DNA of 14,563 nt from JADFRG01 sp036986135 (GTDB lineage: Bacteria > Chloroflexota > Anaerolineae > Anaerolineales > E44-bin32): assembly GCA_036986135.1 (NCBI GenBank), contig BTQZ01000054.1, positions 1 through 14,563 of the forward strand, written 5' to 3'. Positions 1 through 8,000 of the stretch are shown here, piece after piece. Positions within the stretch are counted from its first letter, which is position 1. Each line of letters opens with the position of its first letter. A model generated the notes under the pieces. It was not told the DNA's origin, made no database searches, and was given only the letters and a program-made list of their open reading frames with translations. Position numbers and translations under genes: made by a program.

Positions 1-273
1 GAATCGACCCGCTACGTGCCTGCGCTGGGGCCGGCTAGCTTGATGGCGCTCCCGTCCGAGAGGGTCGTCTTGATCACTCAAGGAAGGCGGACGCTGGCGC
101 AACGACTGGATCCGCGACACCTGTTCGACCGGTTGCCGCCCTACAGGCCCGCGGCTGGCCCTCGTGTGCCGGCAATGGATGTTGAGGCAGAGGCGAGACT
201 CGCCACAAAGCGGTACCGCTCTAACAACGGTCGCACGCGCGGCCCCGAGCAGGGGGCCGAACGGCTGTGGTGA
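1..273 (+). CDS. Possible 3' fragment of an unknown gene (uncertain)
   Basis: The frame is open from the first base of the window to a TGA at 271-273, so this could be the last 90 residues of a gene that starts to the left. The product is rich in Arg, Pro and Ala, and I recognise no domain, signal peptide or membrane segment. It ends 7 bases before the next possible start on the same strand, which would fit an operon. In GC-rich DNA a 90-codon open frame can arise by chance, and the low-complexity composition does not look strongly protein-like. An internal ATG at 16 is the first possible start inside the window. Confidence 0.25.
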   Translation, partial: ESTRYVPALGPASLMALPSERVVLITQGRRTLAQRLDPRHLFDRLPPYRPAAGPRVPAMDVEAEARLATKRYRSNNGRTRGPEQGAERLW

Positions 274-280
274 TCTGACT

Positions 281-604
281 ATGTGGTCGGCATTTGCCCA
301 GCCGGTGGGCGACCGTTGGGCGGTGGCCTATCCGAAGGATGAATACCACGAGGACTTCGACGGCGAGCGGCTCTTCTTATTCCCAACAAGGATGGGCCCC
401 TTTTGGCGCCCGCACAAGGTGGGGACGCGTGCCCAGCTCGCCGCGGAGGGAGTTACTTTCGCATCTCAAGAGGCGGCAGTGGTGGCGGCCACATGGTGGT
501 GGGACTCAGACGCGCTGCCGCATCAGTACAAGAAGTGGCTCACGCTGCATCCTGACGCCAATGAGGAGGCGTGGCGCTATGATCAGCTCGAAGGGTTAGA
601 GTGA
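281..604 (+). CDS. Hypothetical protein, 107 aa
   Basis: Unrecognised soluble protein. I place the start at the ATG at 281 (MWSAFAQPVG) rather than at the ATG at 164 in the same frame. The 39 residues between them are Arg/Ser-rich and look unlike the rest, whereas from 281 the composition becomes normal for a folded acidic protein. It is notably rich in Trp, including a WWW triplet near residue 72, and in Tyr and His. There is no signal peptide or membrane segment. The upstream ribosome-binding sequence is weak (GGTGAT). The gene lies in the accessory stretch left of the recombinase and may be cargo of the same element. Function unknown. Confidence 0.5.
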   Translation: MWSAFAQPVGDRWAVAYPKDEYHEDFDGERLFLFPTRMGPFWRPHKVGTRAQLAAEGVTFASQEAAVVAATWWWDSDALPHQYKKWLTLHPDANEEAWRYDQLEGLE

Positions 605-888
605 GGAGTCGATCGGTTGTGCGGATGCGGCCGAGGGTATTCGATGGGCAGGTGGGAATTGGAAGCCATCCGTGCCCATGGGAAAGCCTGATCCCTGGAA
701 ATCAGCCATGACCTGTGTGAGCCAAGAACCCTAGCGCAATGCGAGCACATTCGTCAACCGTTCAAGAGCGACAGAAAATCCCTCGTGAAGTGATCATGCG
801 AGCCCCAAGGTAACACGCCCTTCGGGTTCGTGCACGGGCAGGGTGACCAAAGGACACATACGGAACTGAGGGACATAGGAGGAATTGT
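605..888. other. Intergenic stretch without a recognisable gene
   Basis: About 284 bases separate the 107-aa protein from the small protein at 889. I see no RNA gene and no convincing promoter hexamer pair. The only clear signal is a near-perfect Shine-Dalgarno sequence, AGGAGGA at 877-883, serving the GTG start at 889. A short stretch near 812-830 could encode a recombinase-like PFGF motif, but no frame continues it. Confidence 0.5.
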
Positions 889-1092
889 GTGACAGGAAGG
901 GATCCAGGTCAAAATCGCGGCGAAATGCCACACAAACCGGTCAAGCAGAAGGCTCTACGTGCTATAACCGACAATGATGCGGAGAGAGCTGACGCAGCTG
1001 TTCTGGATCCCACTGCCCAGCAAGTGTTGGCCTGGTTGGCGAAAGTGTCTTCCAGAAATCCGGTTCAAGAGACATCGACAGATCAAAAGTGA
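889..1092 (+). CDS. Small hypothetical protein coupled to recombinase, 67 aa
   Basis: A 67-residue polar, charged protein with no recognised family. The GTG start at 889 sits five bases after a strong AGGAGGA ribosome-binding site (877-883), which makes translation likely. An ATG at 925 would give a 55-residue form but lacks such a site. The stop codon TGA (1090-1092) overlaps the GTG start of the serine recombinase (1089) in a GTGA junction, so the two are probably translationally coupled and one transcription unit. Small proteins beside large serine recombinases are sometimes recombination directionality factors or regulators. That role is inference from position only, because the sequence shows no HTH or other diagnostic motif. 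Confidence 0.55.
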   Translation: MTGRDPGQNRGEMPHKPVKQKALRAITDNDAERADAAVLDPTAQQVLAWLAKVSSRNPVQETSTDQK

Positions 1093-1760
1093 ATAGCTCA
1101 AATCCCGGTCGGTTCAGTCAGAAACGCGCGGCAGGGTACGTGCGCTACTCATCTGACGCGCAGGCTAACTCGTTCAGCTTAGAAGCCCAGAAACGGCAGA
1201 TTCTGGAACGGGCTAAGCGCGATGAAGCCGTGGTCGTTGAGTTCTTCTGCGATGAGGCCCAATCAGCTTTTCGCAAAAAGAATCGGCCGGGCATTATGCA
1301 GATGATGGAGGCGGCGCGGCGTGGGGAATTCGAGGTCCTCTACATCCACAAGGTCGATCGTCTGGCCAGGCGCGTCAAATGGGCGCTTGAATTCGTCGAG
1401 GAGCTGGTCTCGATGTCCATCATCGTTGTCGCTGTCGAGCAGAACTTTGACCTTTCAACGCCCGAGGGCAAGCTGATCTTCACATTCCTCTCCTCGCTCA
1501 GCGAGTTCTATTCCGACAACCTGGGAAAGGAGTTTGCCAAAGGGAAGCGCGAGCGGGTCTTGAAGGGCTACCACAACGGCCACCTCCCATGGGGCTTCCA
1601 ATCGGTATCAGCCGGCGAGAGAAAGGTGGCGGCGCCTGTCGAGGATCTCAGAACTACGAGCACAACCTCTACGAAGGGGAGGAACACGTCTATTGGGCCA
1701 AGGTCGAGGCGCTGCAAGAGAAGCTGGGTACCTTTGATCAGATGCCGCCGGATCAAATGA
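1089..1760 (+). CDS. Serine recombinase, truncated after catalytic domain
   Basis: The N-terminal part is a complete resolvase/invertase catalytic domain (about residues 14-150). It has the YVRYSSDAQ motif at 17-25, whose Ser21 is the expected nucleophile after Arg19, and the HKVDRLARR motif at 87-95. The following KGKRERVLKGYHNGHLPWGF is the linker typical of large serine recombinases just before the recombinase (DNA-binding) domain. From about residue 185 the frame becomes Ser/Thr/Arg-rich nonsense and stops at 1758-1760. The expected 250-300 residues of recombinase domain and zinc ribbon are missing. The GTG start overlaps the preceding stop. A catalytic-domain-only product might fold, but it lacks its DNA-binding part, so it is very probably inactive as an integrase. 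The family call is firm; the functional state is inferred. Confidence 0.8.
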   Translation: MNSSNPGRFSQKRAAGYVRYSSDAQANSFSLEAQKRQILERAKRDEAVVVEFFCDEAQSAFRKKNRPGIMQMMEAARRGEFEVLYIHKVDRLARRVKWALEFVEELVSMSIIVVAVEQNFDLSTPEGKLIFTFLSSLSEFYSDNLGKEFAKGKRERVLKGYHNGHLPWGFQSVSAGERKVAAPVEDLRTTSTTSTKGRNTSIGPRSRRCKRSWVPLIRCRRIK

Positions 1761-2191
1761 ACAGGTCGGCAGAGCGCGTGCTCAGCATTGACAAAGCTTG
1801 GCCACGAGCGACGAAGGCCGAGCAACGTGAGCTGGTCCACATGCTGCTAGAAGAAGTGTCGTGTGATCCAGAAGCGGATAGGCTTGAGTGGATCAAGCCG
1901 CGGTCAGGGCTAGAGAAACTATTTCAGGTCATGGAGGGGCTGGAGCCCATCGGAAGACGGCGCTACAGGATCGAGGAGGAGACAAATGCCAGCGCTTGCG
2001 AGGAAGATGATTTGGGGTCTACAATAGAAGTGATCTCCGGCAATGGAAAGCGCCCAGTCAGCGCCGGGCACCTTGCCGCAAATCCCCCAATCAGGGCTCG
2101 CAAGAAGCGAAGCCTAATAGAAGTGGTTACGCAAAGCGGGGATGACGGGATTCGAACCCGCGATCTCTGCCTTGACAGGGCAGCGTGTTAG
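1641..2191 (+). pseudogene. Out-of-frame C-terminal remnant of the serine recombinase
   Basis: In a frame different from the catalytic domain, the sequence from about 1650 resembles the C-terminal coiled-coil end of large serine recombinases. It has a YWAKVEALQEKL helix, then WPRATKAEQRELVHMLLEEV and a DRLEWIKP segment ending near 1928. Joined to the 1089 frame, it shows an internal deletion of the recombinase and zinc-ribbon region at roughly 1635-1660 plus a frame change. No start codon suits an independent gene. After 1928 the frame stays open without recognisable similarity, then enters the tRNA-Asp gene on the opposite strand and stops inside it at 2189-2191. The last 17 residues (GDDGIRTRDL...) are therefore antisense tRNA sequence, not protein family sequence. 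Confidence 0.7.
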
Positions 2192-2210
2192 GCCGCTACA
2201 CCACACCCCC
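2137..2210 (-). tRNA. tRNA-Asp (anticodon GTC)
   Basis: A 74-nt cloverleaf folds on the minus strand. The 7-bp acceptor stem is GGGGGTG with CATCCCC (one G-T pair), and the D stem is GTGT/ACAC. The anticodon stem is CTGCC/GGCAG with loop CTGTCAA, giving anticodon GTC, hence Asp. The T arm is GCGGG-TTCGAAT-CCCGT and the discriminator is G73, the Asp identity base. CCA is not encoded; GCTTTG follows, so the CCA-adding enzyme must supply it. The 5' end lies 30 bases after the threonine aldolase stop on the same strand, so co-transcription is possible. The 3' end abuts the recombinase remnant, the usual arrangement at an integration site. Confidence 0.95.
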
Positions 2211-2240
2211 GGGCGCCGGCAAGTCTACCATAGCTTGGAT

Positions 2241-3284
2241 TCATGAAGCCAAGGTGGCCTGAGCGAAACCATCGATTACACGATCGATGGCAACATCGTC
2301 AATCCAATAGTGGACAACCAGCCGCATTCGATATTCGTCGCGTGCGATCAGTTTGATGCCCTCTTTCCCCAATGCCTGAATCAAGTCGCCTGTGGTGATC
2401 CCCGCTTTGGGGTCCAGCTTGAGATAAACCATATTCGATGGTGGAGGATCCTGTTCCAGAGTAATGGCGGGTAGTGCTAGCAGACCGTCGGCAAGGCGAC
2501 GCGCACGCGCATGATCTTCTGAGAGTCGATCGACCATCCTTTCCAGGGCCACGATCCCGGCCGCGGCCAGGATCCCTGCTTGCCGCATCCCGCCACCCAG
2601 TTGCTTTCGTGCACGCCTGGCTCGCCGGATGAAATCCTCGGATCCACAGAGCACCGACCCCACCGGTGCACACAGGCCCTTCGAGAGACAAAAGGTGACC
2701 GAATCGGCAGATTCGGCAAGCGTCGACGCAGGAACGCCCAGCGCAGCCGCAGCATTAAAGATGCGCGCCCCGTCCAGATGTATCTTCAATCCACGCTCTC
2801 TTGCGATGGCTGAGACGGAGGCCATATATTGAGGCGAAAGGGCCGCCCCCCCCATCAAATTATGCGTATTCTCGATTACGATCAGCCGACTGATAGGAAA
2901 ATGCTCGTCATCTGCGCGAATCGCAGCCTGAATGTCCTCCACGCGCAAGGTCCCATCGGGTTGATCGAGTATGGAACGCGGGTGGACTCCACCAAGCGCA
3001 GAAACTCCGCCGGCCTCATTAAGATATGTGTGCGATTGATCACCAAGAATGATCTCGTCTCCACGCTGGCAATGGCTGAGCACGGCCGCCAGGTTCCCCA
3101 TGGTGCCTGAGGCAACAAACACCGCGGCTGGCTTTCCCATGCGCTCCGCGGCCAACTCTTCGAGCCGCTGCACGGTGGGATCGTCTCCAAATACATCGTC
3201 TCCGACCTCCGCCTCGGCCATCGCCTGCCGCATTTCCGGCGTCGGCTCCGTAACGGTGTCCGATCGCAGGTCAATCCAATCCAT
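2241..3284 (-). CDS. ltaE: Low-specificity L-threonine aldolase
   Basis: A PLP-dependent fold-type I enzyme that cleaves L-threonine or L-allo-threonine to glycine and acetaldehyde in the cytoplasm. The 347 residues match the family's usual length. Visible landmarks are the N-terminal DLRSDTVT (5-12), GDDVFGDDPT (28-37), the cofactor phosphate-binding SGTMGN (59-64), H-x-x-x-N-E near 85-90, HLDGAR (169-174) whose Asp contacts the PLP pyridine nitrogen, and the CLSKGLCAPVGS segment (199-210) whose Lys202 should form the Schiff base. The ATG at 3284 gives the canonical N-terminus, but I see only a weak ribosome-binding site upstream. It is the last protein gene of the minus-strand series, separated from the pseudouridine synthase by the repeat patch at 3286-3541, and lies just upstream of tRNA-Asp. 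Confidence 0.93.
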   Translation of the reverse strand: MDWIDLRSDTVTEPTPEMRQAMAEAEVGDDVFGDDPTVQRLEELAAERMGKPAAVFVASGTMGNLAAVLSHCQRGDEIILGDQSHTYLNEAGGVSALGGVHPRSILDQPDGTLRVEDIQAAIRADDEHFPISRLIVIENTHNLMGGAALSPQYMASVSAIARERGLKIHLDGARIFNAAAALGVPASTLAESADSVTFCLSKGLCAPVGSVLCGSEDFIRRARRARKQLGGGMRQAGILAAAGIVALERMVDRLSEDHARARRLADGLLALPAITLEQDPPPSNMVYLKLDPKAGITTGDLIQALGKEGIKLIARDEYRMRLVVHYWIDDVAIDRVIDGFAQATLAS

Positions 3285-3285
3285 C

Positions 3286-3538
3286 GCTAGTTATCCATTT
3301 CTGGCCCCAGCCTGCCAACTTTTCAGCAGCTTCGCAGAGCGAGGCATCCATATACCCGGTATGCCCCAGAGCCCACTGACTTTCCAATAGCGTCGCACAG
3401 CTCGCTATCCGGGTACCCGATTCTGGCTCCAGCACGCTGGCATTCCCAAAGTTCCGCACAGTCCACCGTACAGATGCCCGCCCCTATTATGGCTATGCGC
3501 AAGTAATGGATGCCCGTCGGTGCACAGCGAGCATCGCC
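3286..3538 (-). repeat. Degenerate tandem repeats, about 61 bp per unit
   Basis: The whole gap between the pseudouridine synthase and threonine aldolase consists of imperfect direct repeats. Read on the minus strand, units begin with GGGCATCTGTACGG (near 3479), GGGTACCCGGATAG (near 3418) and GGGTATATGGATGC (near 3357). A core resembling CTGTGCG recurs at plus-strand positions 3334-3339, 3395-3400 and 3456-3461, exactly 61 bases apart. Two neighbouring units agree at about two thirds of positions by eye. A more diverged fourth unit (core at 3522-3527) touches the end of the upstream gene, and a partial unit precedes the threonine aldolase start. Each unit translates in its own frame to a similar 20-residue pattern of the type GYxDxxLC. 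No spacer or identical repeat supports a CRISPR reading. Confidence 0.6.
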
Positions 3539-3541
3539 GTT

Positions 3542-4441
3542 TTAAATCCGACTCGCCTGCCGGATTGCATCCGCAAGGTCTGCCGGGAAGGGGGCCTCGA
3601 ATTCTTCCCGATTCGGCAACCTCAGCTTCCAGGCATGGAGCTGCTGGCGCTCCACATCCAGGCTCCGCTTCTTGCGGCCGTACACCTCGTCCCCAACCAC
3701 GGGGCACCCGAGAAATTTCATGTGGATGCGAATTTGATGCGTCCGGCCCGAGATCGGGAACGCCTCAAGAAGTGCGTGGCGGTCAAAGCGTTCTTTGATC
3801 CTGAATTCGGTGACCGCGGGCCGACCGCTCTCCAGGACTGCGAATCGTTTCCGATTTCTGGGATCGCGAGCGATAGGCGCCTCCACCCGTCCCTTGTCGC
3901 TCGGCGGACTGCCGTCAACCAAGGCAAGGTAGGTCTTCTTGATCTTCCGGGTCTTGAATTGCTGCTGAAGGAGAGTCAGCGTCGCCTCGTTTTTGGCGAA
4001 GAGAATCAGCCCCGAAGTGTCCTTGTCGAGCCTATGCACCAGACCCCCTCGTCCCGCCTCTCCCAAGCTGCGAAGTTCCGGGGCATGGGCGATTGCCGCT
4101 TGAGCCAGCGTCCCGCTTTCATGCCCGGGGGAAGGATGTACGACGATCCCGGCCGGCTTGTTGACCACCATGTAGTCTGTCGTCTCGTGTACGATTTCGA
4201 GCGCCTGCGCCTGATAATCATCGAAATGCGGCTCTGCATTGGGCCGAGACACCCGGATGGTGTCTCCCGAATGCAGCTCGAATGCTGGCTTCGCAACGCT
4301 TTTCCCGTTGACCTGGACCTGGCCATTTCGGATCATAGATTGCACGGAAGTGCGCGACCTATCGGCGATCCGTTCAGCCAGGTATGCGTCTAGCCGGCCG
4401 CCGGGTGGTTCAACCACAAAGTCGGCCGCCTCTGCTTTCAT
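3542..4441 (-). CDS. rluD: RluA-family pseudouridine synthase (RluD-like)
   Basis: A 299-residue pseudouridine synthase that isomerises specific uridines in structured RNA, most likely 23S rRNA. An N-terminal S4 RNA-binding domain (about 12-65, GRLDAYLAERI through VQVNGK) precedes the catalytic domain. The catalytic motif HRLDKDTSG lies at 136-144 with Asp139 as nucleophile. Further landmarks are NKPAGIVVHPSPGH (94-107) and SGRTHQIRIHMKFLGCPVVGD near the C-terminus. I use the ATG at 4441, preceded by AGGGAAGAG, rather than an upstream ATG at 4546, which would overlap lspA by 86 bases and add a non-conserved extension. It follows lspA by 19 bases, a common bacterial order. Assignment to RluD rather than RluC/RluA rests on the S4 domain and the lspA linkage and is less certain than the family. 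Confidence 0.9.
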   Translation of the reverse strand: MKAEAADFVVEPPGGRLDAYLAERIADRSRTSVQSMIRNGQVQVNGKSVAKPAFELHSGDTIRVSRPNAEPHFDDYQAQALEIVHETTDYMVVNKPAGIVVHPSPGHESGTLAQAAIAHAPELRSLGEAGRGGLVHRLDKDTSGLILFAKNEATLTLLQQQFKTRKIKKTYLALVDGSPPSDKGRVEAPIARDPRNRKRFAVLESGRPAVTEFRIKERFDRHALLEAFPISGRTHQIRIHMKFLGCPVVGDEVYGRKKRSLDVERQQLHAWKLRLPNREEFEAPFPADLADAIRQASRI

Positions 4442-4460
4442 CTCTTCCCTTGCTCTGGGG

Positions 4461-4985
4461 TTATCCGGTCGAGCGTTCGATGCCGCGGGGAGATTCTGCC
4501 TCAGCCTCTTTCTGACTCCTGCGGCCCTCCATAAATGAAGACGCAATCAGGATAACGACACCGAAAAATATAGCTGCATCCGCAACGTTGAAGATCGGAA
4601 ATCTTCCCACCGAAACGTAATCGGTAACCTGGCCCCCTTGTATGAGGCGGTCAGCCAGGTTGCCGAGTGCGCCGCCAAGTTGAAGTGCTAGGGCCACGCG
4701 CAGTGCGGTTTGAGACCTGGGAACACGAGGATAGTAGAAGATTATGGCAATCGATACCAGGACGGCAACAACCGTAAAGAATAGGGCTCCATCCTTGAAA
4801 AATCCAAAAGCCGCGCCGGTATTCGATGAATTAATGATCCGCGCGTAGGGCGCCAGCCACTCCCATGGAATCCACTGCTCGCGCGGCGCCAGATTGAGAC
4901 GCACGAAATACTTGGTCCACTGATCCAGCGCCACGACTGACCCGGAGATCAGGGCCAGAGTTAGGTAATCCTTGAGTAATCTCAA
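4461..4985 (-). CDS. lspA: Lipoprotein signal peptidase (signal peptidase II)
   Basis: An integral membrane aspartyl protease that removes the signal peptide of diacylglyceryl-modified prolipoproteins; the M23 lipoprotein in this window would be a substrate. It has 174 residues with four hydrophobic segments (about 8-20, 66-84, 94-108, 134-150). Conserved motifs are DQWTK (21-25), NTGAAFGFF (55-63), GGALGNLADRL (104-114) with Asp112, and FNVADAAIFFG (132-142) with Asp136; these two Asp form the catalytic dyad. The start is TTG at 4985, since no in-frame ATG gives the correct N-terminus, and GAGG sits nine bases upstream. The C-terminal 20 residues are a charged tail. It follows ileS by 56 bases and precedes the pseudouridine synthase by 19, so it is probably in the T-box-controlled transcript. 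Confidence 0.95.
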   Translation of the reverse strand: MRLLKDYLTLALISGSVVALDQWTKYFVRLNLAPREQWIPWEWLAPYARIINSSNTGAAFGFFKDGALFFTVVAVLVSIAIIFYYPRVPRSQTALRVALALQLGGALGNLADRLIQGGQVTDYVSVGRFPIFNVADAAIFFGVVILIASSFMEGRRSQKEAEAESPRGIERSTG

Positions 4986-5041
4986 TGCTCGATCCTCGGC
5001 TGGGGATTGTATCTCATGCCGCCCTGATTAGGTCTGCGGAC

Positions 5042-8000
5042 CTACTCCTTTTCGGATTTGGAGATCGCAATCCTGAGTTCCTGTTTCTGGAACTTGTATT
5101 CGGCACCCGCGGTACCTGTCGGCTCTTCGGCCTGTTCCAGCGAGAGGCTAAGGGTCTCGGCCGCAATGTGCGCGCGGTGCGCCTCGATCGCGTCCATCAA
5201 TTCGCGCGTCCCCGAATATTGAAGATTAATGCGATCGTCAACGGAGAATTCAGCCTTCTTTCGCAGCTCTTGCACGCGCCTGACAACTTCGTTGGCCAGA
5301 CCCTCATGATGTAGATCTCGGTCGATTTTGGTCACGAGCGCCGCCAGATAAGCCCCTTCGGCAGCGGCCGTAAAACCTGCTCGCGGCGAGACCTGGACTT
5401 CCACCTCCGAGGGCAAGACCTCGAGCCGCTCCCCATCGATCTTCAAATCGATGGAATCTCCGTTCAATAATCTCTGTGCAGCCGGATCCGCATCCATCGC
5501 GAGCAGCGCGCTTCGAACTGCAGGAAATTGGGCGCCATGCTTCTGCCCCAGCTGCTTTGGCAGCGGCTTGAGTTGATACTCTGCGGCCTCACGCACCGCG
5601 TCCAGAAGGCGCACCTCTTTTACGTTCAGCTCATCCCGAATAATGTCTGCGTACTGCGCAACGACATCCCGTTCCGAGGCCTTGGCAACCGCAAATGCCG
5701 CTTCGCGCAGTGGCTGGCGAAGCCTAATCTGAGCCTGATTGCGCGCGGCATGTCCGAGCGACACCAACCGTTTGACCAGCGCCATCTCATCCGTAAGTTC
5801 GGAATCGAGCACCGAGCGATCCACTGCAGGCCAATCGCAGTGGTGGACGCTTGCCACCTCCTCGGTCGACACAAGATTTTGATAAAGGCTTTCAGTCACA
5901 AACGGCACGAACGGCGCCAGCAGTTTTATTAGCTCGACCAGCACCCCATAAAGCGTTTGATACGCCGCTTCTTTGTCGGCATCCGTCGTATCGCTGGCTC
6001 CCGCCTTCGCCCAGAATCTTCGTCGGCTGCGGCGAAGGTACCAATTGCTCAGGTCATCCAAGAACACTCGGATGGCTCCGGTGGCAGTATGCGGCTCGAA
6101 TCTCTCCAGGGCTTCCGTCACGTGTTGGGTCAATTCGCCGAATCTTGCCTGGATCCATCGATCGAGCTGACTGTAGGCGGCATTTCCGTTCCTCCCCGGC
6201 CGCCAATTGTCGATTCGCGCATAAGTAACCAGAAAACTGTAGACATTCCATAGGGGCAGCAGAAACTGGCGTCGCACTTCATCGGCATGGTGGTAGCCAA
6301 ACAACAGATCCTTTTCGGGCTGGTGGTCGCAGTACAACCAACGCATCACGTCGACGCCCATCTTGTCCGCGGCTTCATTAAACTCGATGGAGTTCCCCCA
6401 GGACTTATGCATCGCCCGGCCATCTTCGGCCAGGAGGGTGGCGTAGGAGAAGACGTTTCGAAAAGGCGCGCGTCGCTCCAGAACCGTACTCATGGCCAGC
6501 AAACTGTAGAACCAATTACGGAATTGACCAGGGAAACTCTCGCTGATGAGATCGGCCGGGAACCACTCGGCCCAGTATTCGCGATCGTGCCCGTAGCTCA
6601 GGGTACTCATTCCGACCACGCCCGCATCCAACCATGGACTTCCAACATCTGGTATGCGGCTGACGGCCTCGCCGCAGTGGCGGCACGCGATCTGGACCTT
6701 GTCGATAAACGGGCGGTGCGGCGCACGCCCCTCAAACTCGGCCCACCCCTCGATCGCGCGCTCTTTCAGCTCGTCTTTGCTACCGATCACTTCAAAGTTT
6801 CCGCAGTGCGAGCACTCGTAGATAGGCAAGGCCAGTCCCCAGTAACGCTTCTTAGAGATCATCCAATCGTGCATGTTGCGCAGCCAGTCCAATTCCCGTT
6901 CGAGGCCGAAGGAGGGGTGCCACTTCGTCTCGTTGATGACCACCTCCATCATCTGATAACGCAGATACTCCGCCTTCTCTTCCTCGGTGACCTCCGAGTA
7001 GGGTTTGTCGAGCTGCTCACCCATCGAGATGAACCACTCGTCCACGAGTCGGAAGACCAGCTCCTCTCCGCAGCGCCAGCAGACCGGATAGCGGTGGGTG
7101 TAATCCTCGAAACGGTACACCAAATTCTTTTCTAACAAGTTCTCGTGAATGGCGATGGCCGACTCAGCCACGGGCAGTCCACTGAGCCAATCGAATCCTT
7201 CCACAAAGACGCCTGCTTCGTTTAAGGGGGCGATCACGGGGAGTTCATGCTCCTTCCCGAGTCGGTAGTCCTCGGCGCCCGCGCCCGGAGCGATGTGTAC
7301 GATCCCCGTGCCTTCCTCTTCGCCGACCTCCTCCCAGAGAATCACGCGATGCATTTCCGGCGCCTTGCTTTCAACCTGGGCCGGCAGCTCGTCGAACGGC
7401 CCTTCATATCGCCAGCCTTCCAGTTCCTTACCGGTGAGTTCGGCTTCAATTTCGTACTCACCTTCAAGCACCTCCAGCGTGCCTCTGCTCAAATACAAGA
7501 TCTCATCATCTTGTCGAACGCGCACATAGGCTAGATCCGGACCCACCGCGGCGGCCACGTTGCTAGTGAGCGTCCAGGGGGTCGTTGTCCAGACCAGCAG
7601 GCTCTCTCCGGGGCGGTCCACTAGCGGAAGGCGGAGCGTAAGACTTGGATGCGTGAGCTCCTGATAGCCCTCAGTGACGATCTCATGCTGGCTGAGACCT
7701 GTGCCGCAGCGCCCGCACCAAGGCATGACGTCGCGGCCCTTGTAGATCCATCCCCGGTCGTAGCAGGACTTGAGCACCGCCCAGATGGTGTAATTATTGG
7801 CATCGGATAAGGTAAAGTACGATCCGCCCAGCTCGCGAGATCCCAGGCGCCCCACCATGCTTTCCGCAGTGCCACTTACGGGACCTCGAGGGCCTTCCAT
7901 CGTCACGGTTTGCATCGGATCTTCGCCCAGGCGAACACTCAGTTCGTTCAGTTGCTCGGGATGATCCCAATCCATCCAGTAGCCGAGCCGGATGCTTTGC

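Noticed and set aside
164..280. N-terminal extension of the 107-aa hypothetical protein from the ATG at 164
   Set aside because: The added residues differ sharply in composition and overlap another open frame. No ribosome-binding site is evident at 164.
812..888. A recombinase-like fragment (PFGF) upstream of the small gene
   Set aside because: Only a few residues fit, the frame is bounded by stops, and no further recombinase similarity is visible there.
2142..2191. Peptide GDDGIRTRDL at the end of the recombinase frame as a protein motif
   Set aside because: It is the antisense translation of the tRNA-Asp T arm and anticodon arm, a frequent annotation artefact.
3286..3541. CRISPR array
   Set aside because: The units are diverged along their whole length with no alternation of identical repeats and unique spacers, and no cas gene is nearby.
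3506..4393. A 295-codon open frame on the plus strand, opposite the pseudouridine synthase
   Set aside because: The minus-strand product has a full catalytic motif set, and the plus-strand product has no family character.
4442..4546. Longer N-terminus for the pseudouridine synthase starting at 4546
   Set aside because: It would overlap lspA by 86 bases and adds an Arg-rich stretch absent from the family. The ATG at 4441 has a suitable ribosome-binding site.
6287..7135. A 282-codon open frame on the plus strand, opposite ileS
   Set aside because: It is antisense to the conserved IleRS core, with no ribosome-binding site and no recognisable domain.
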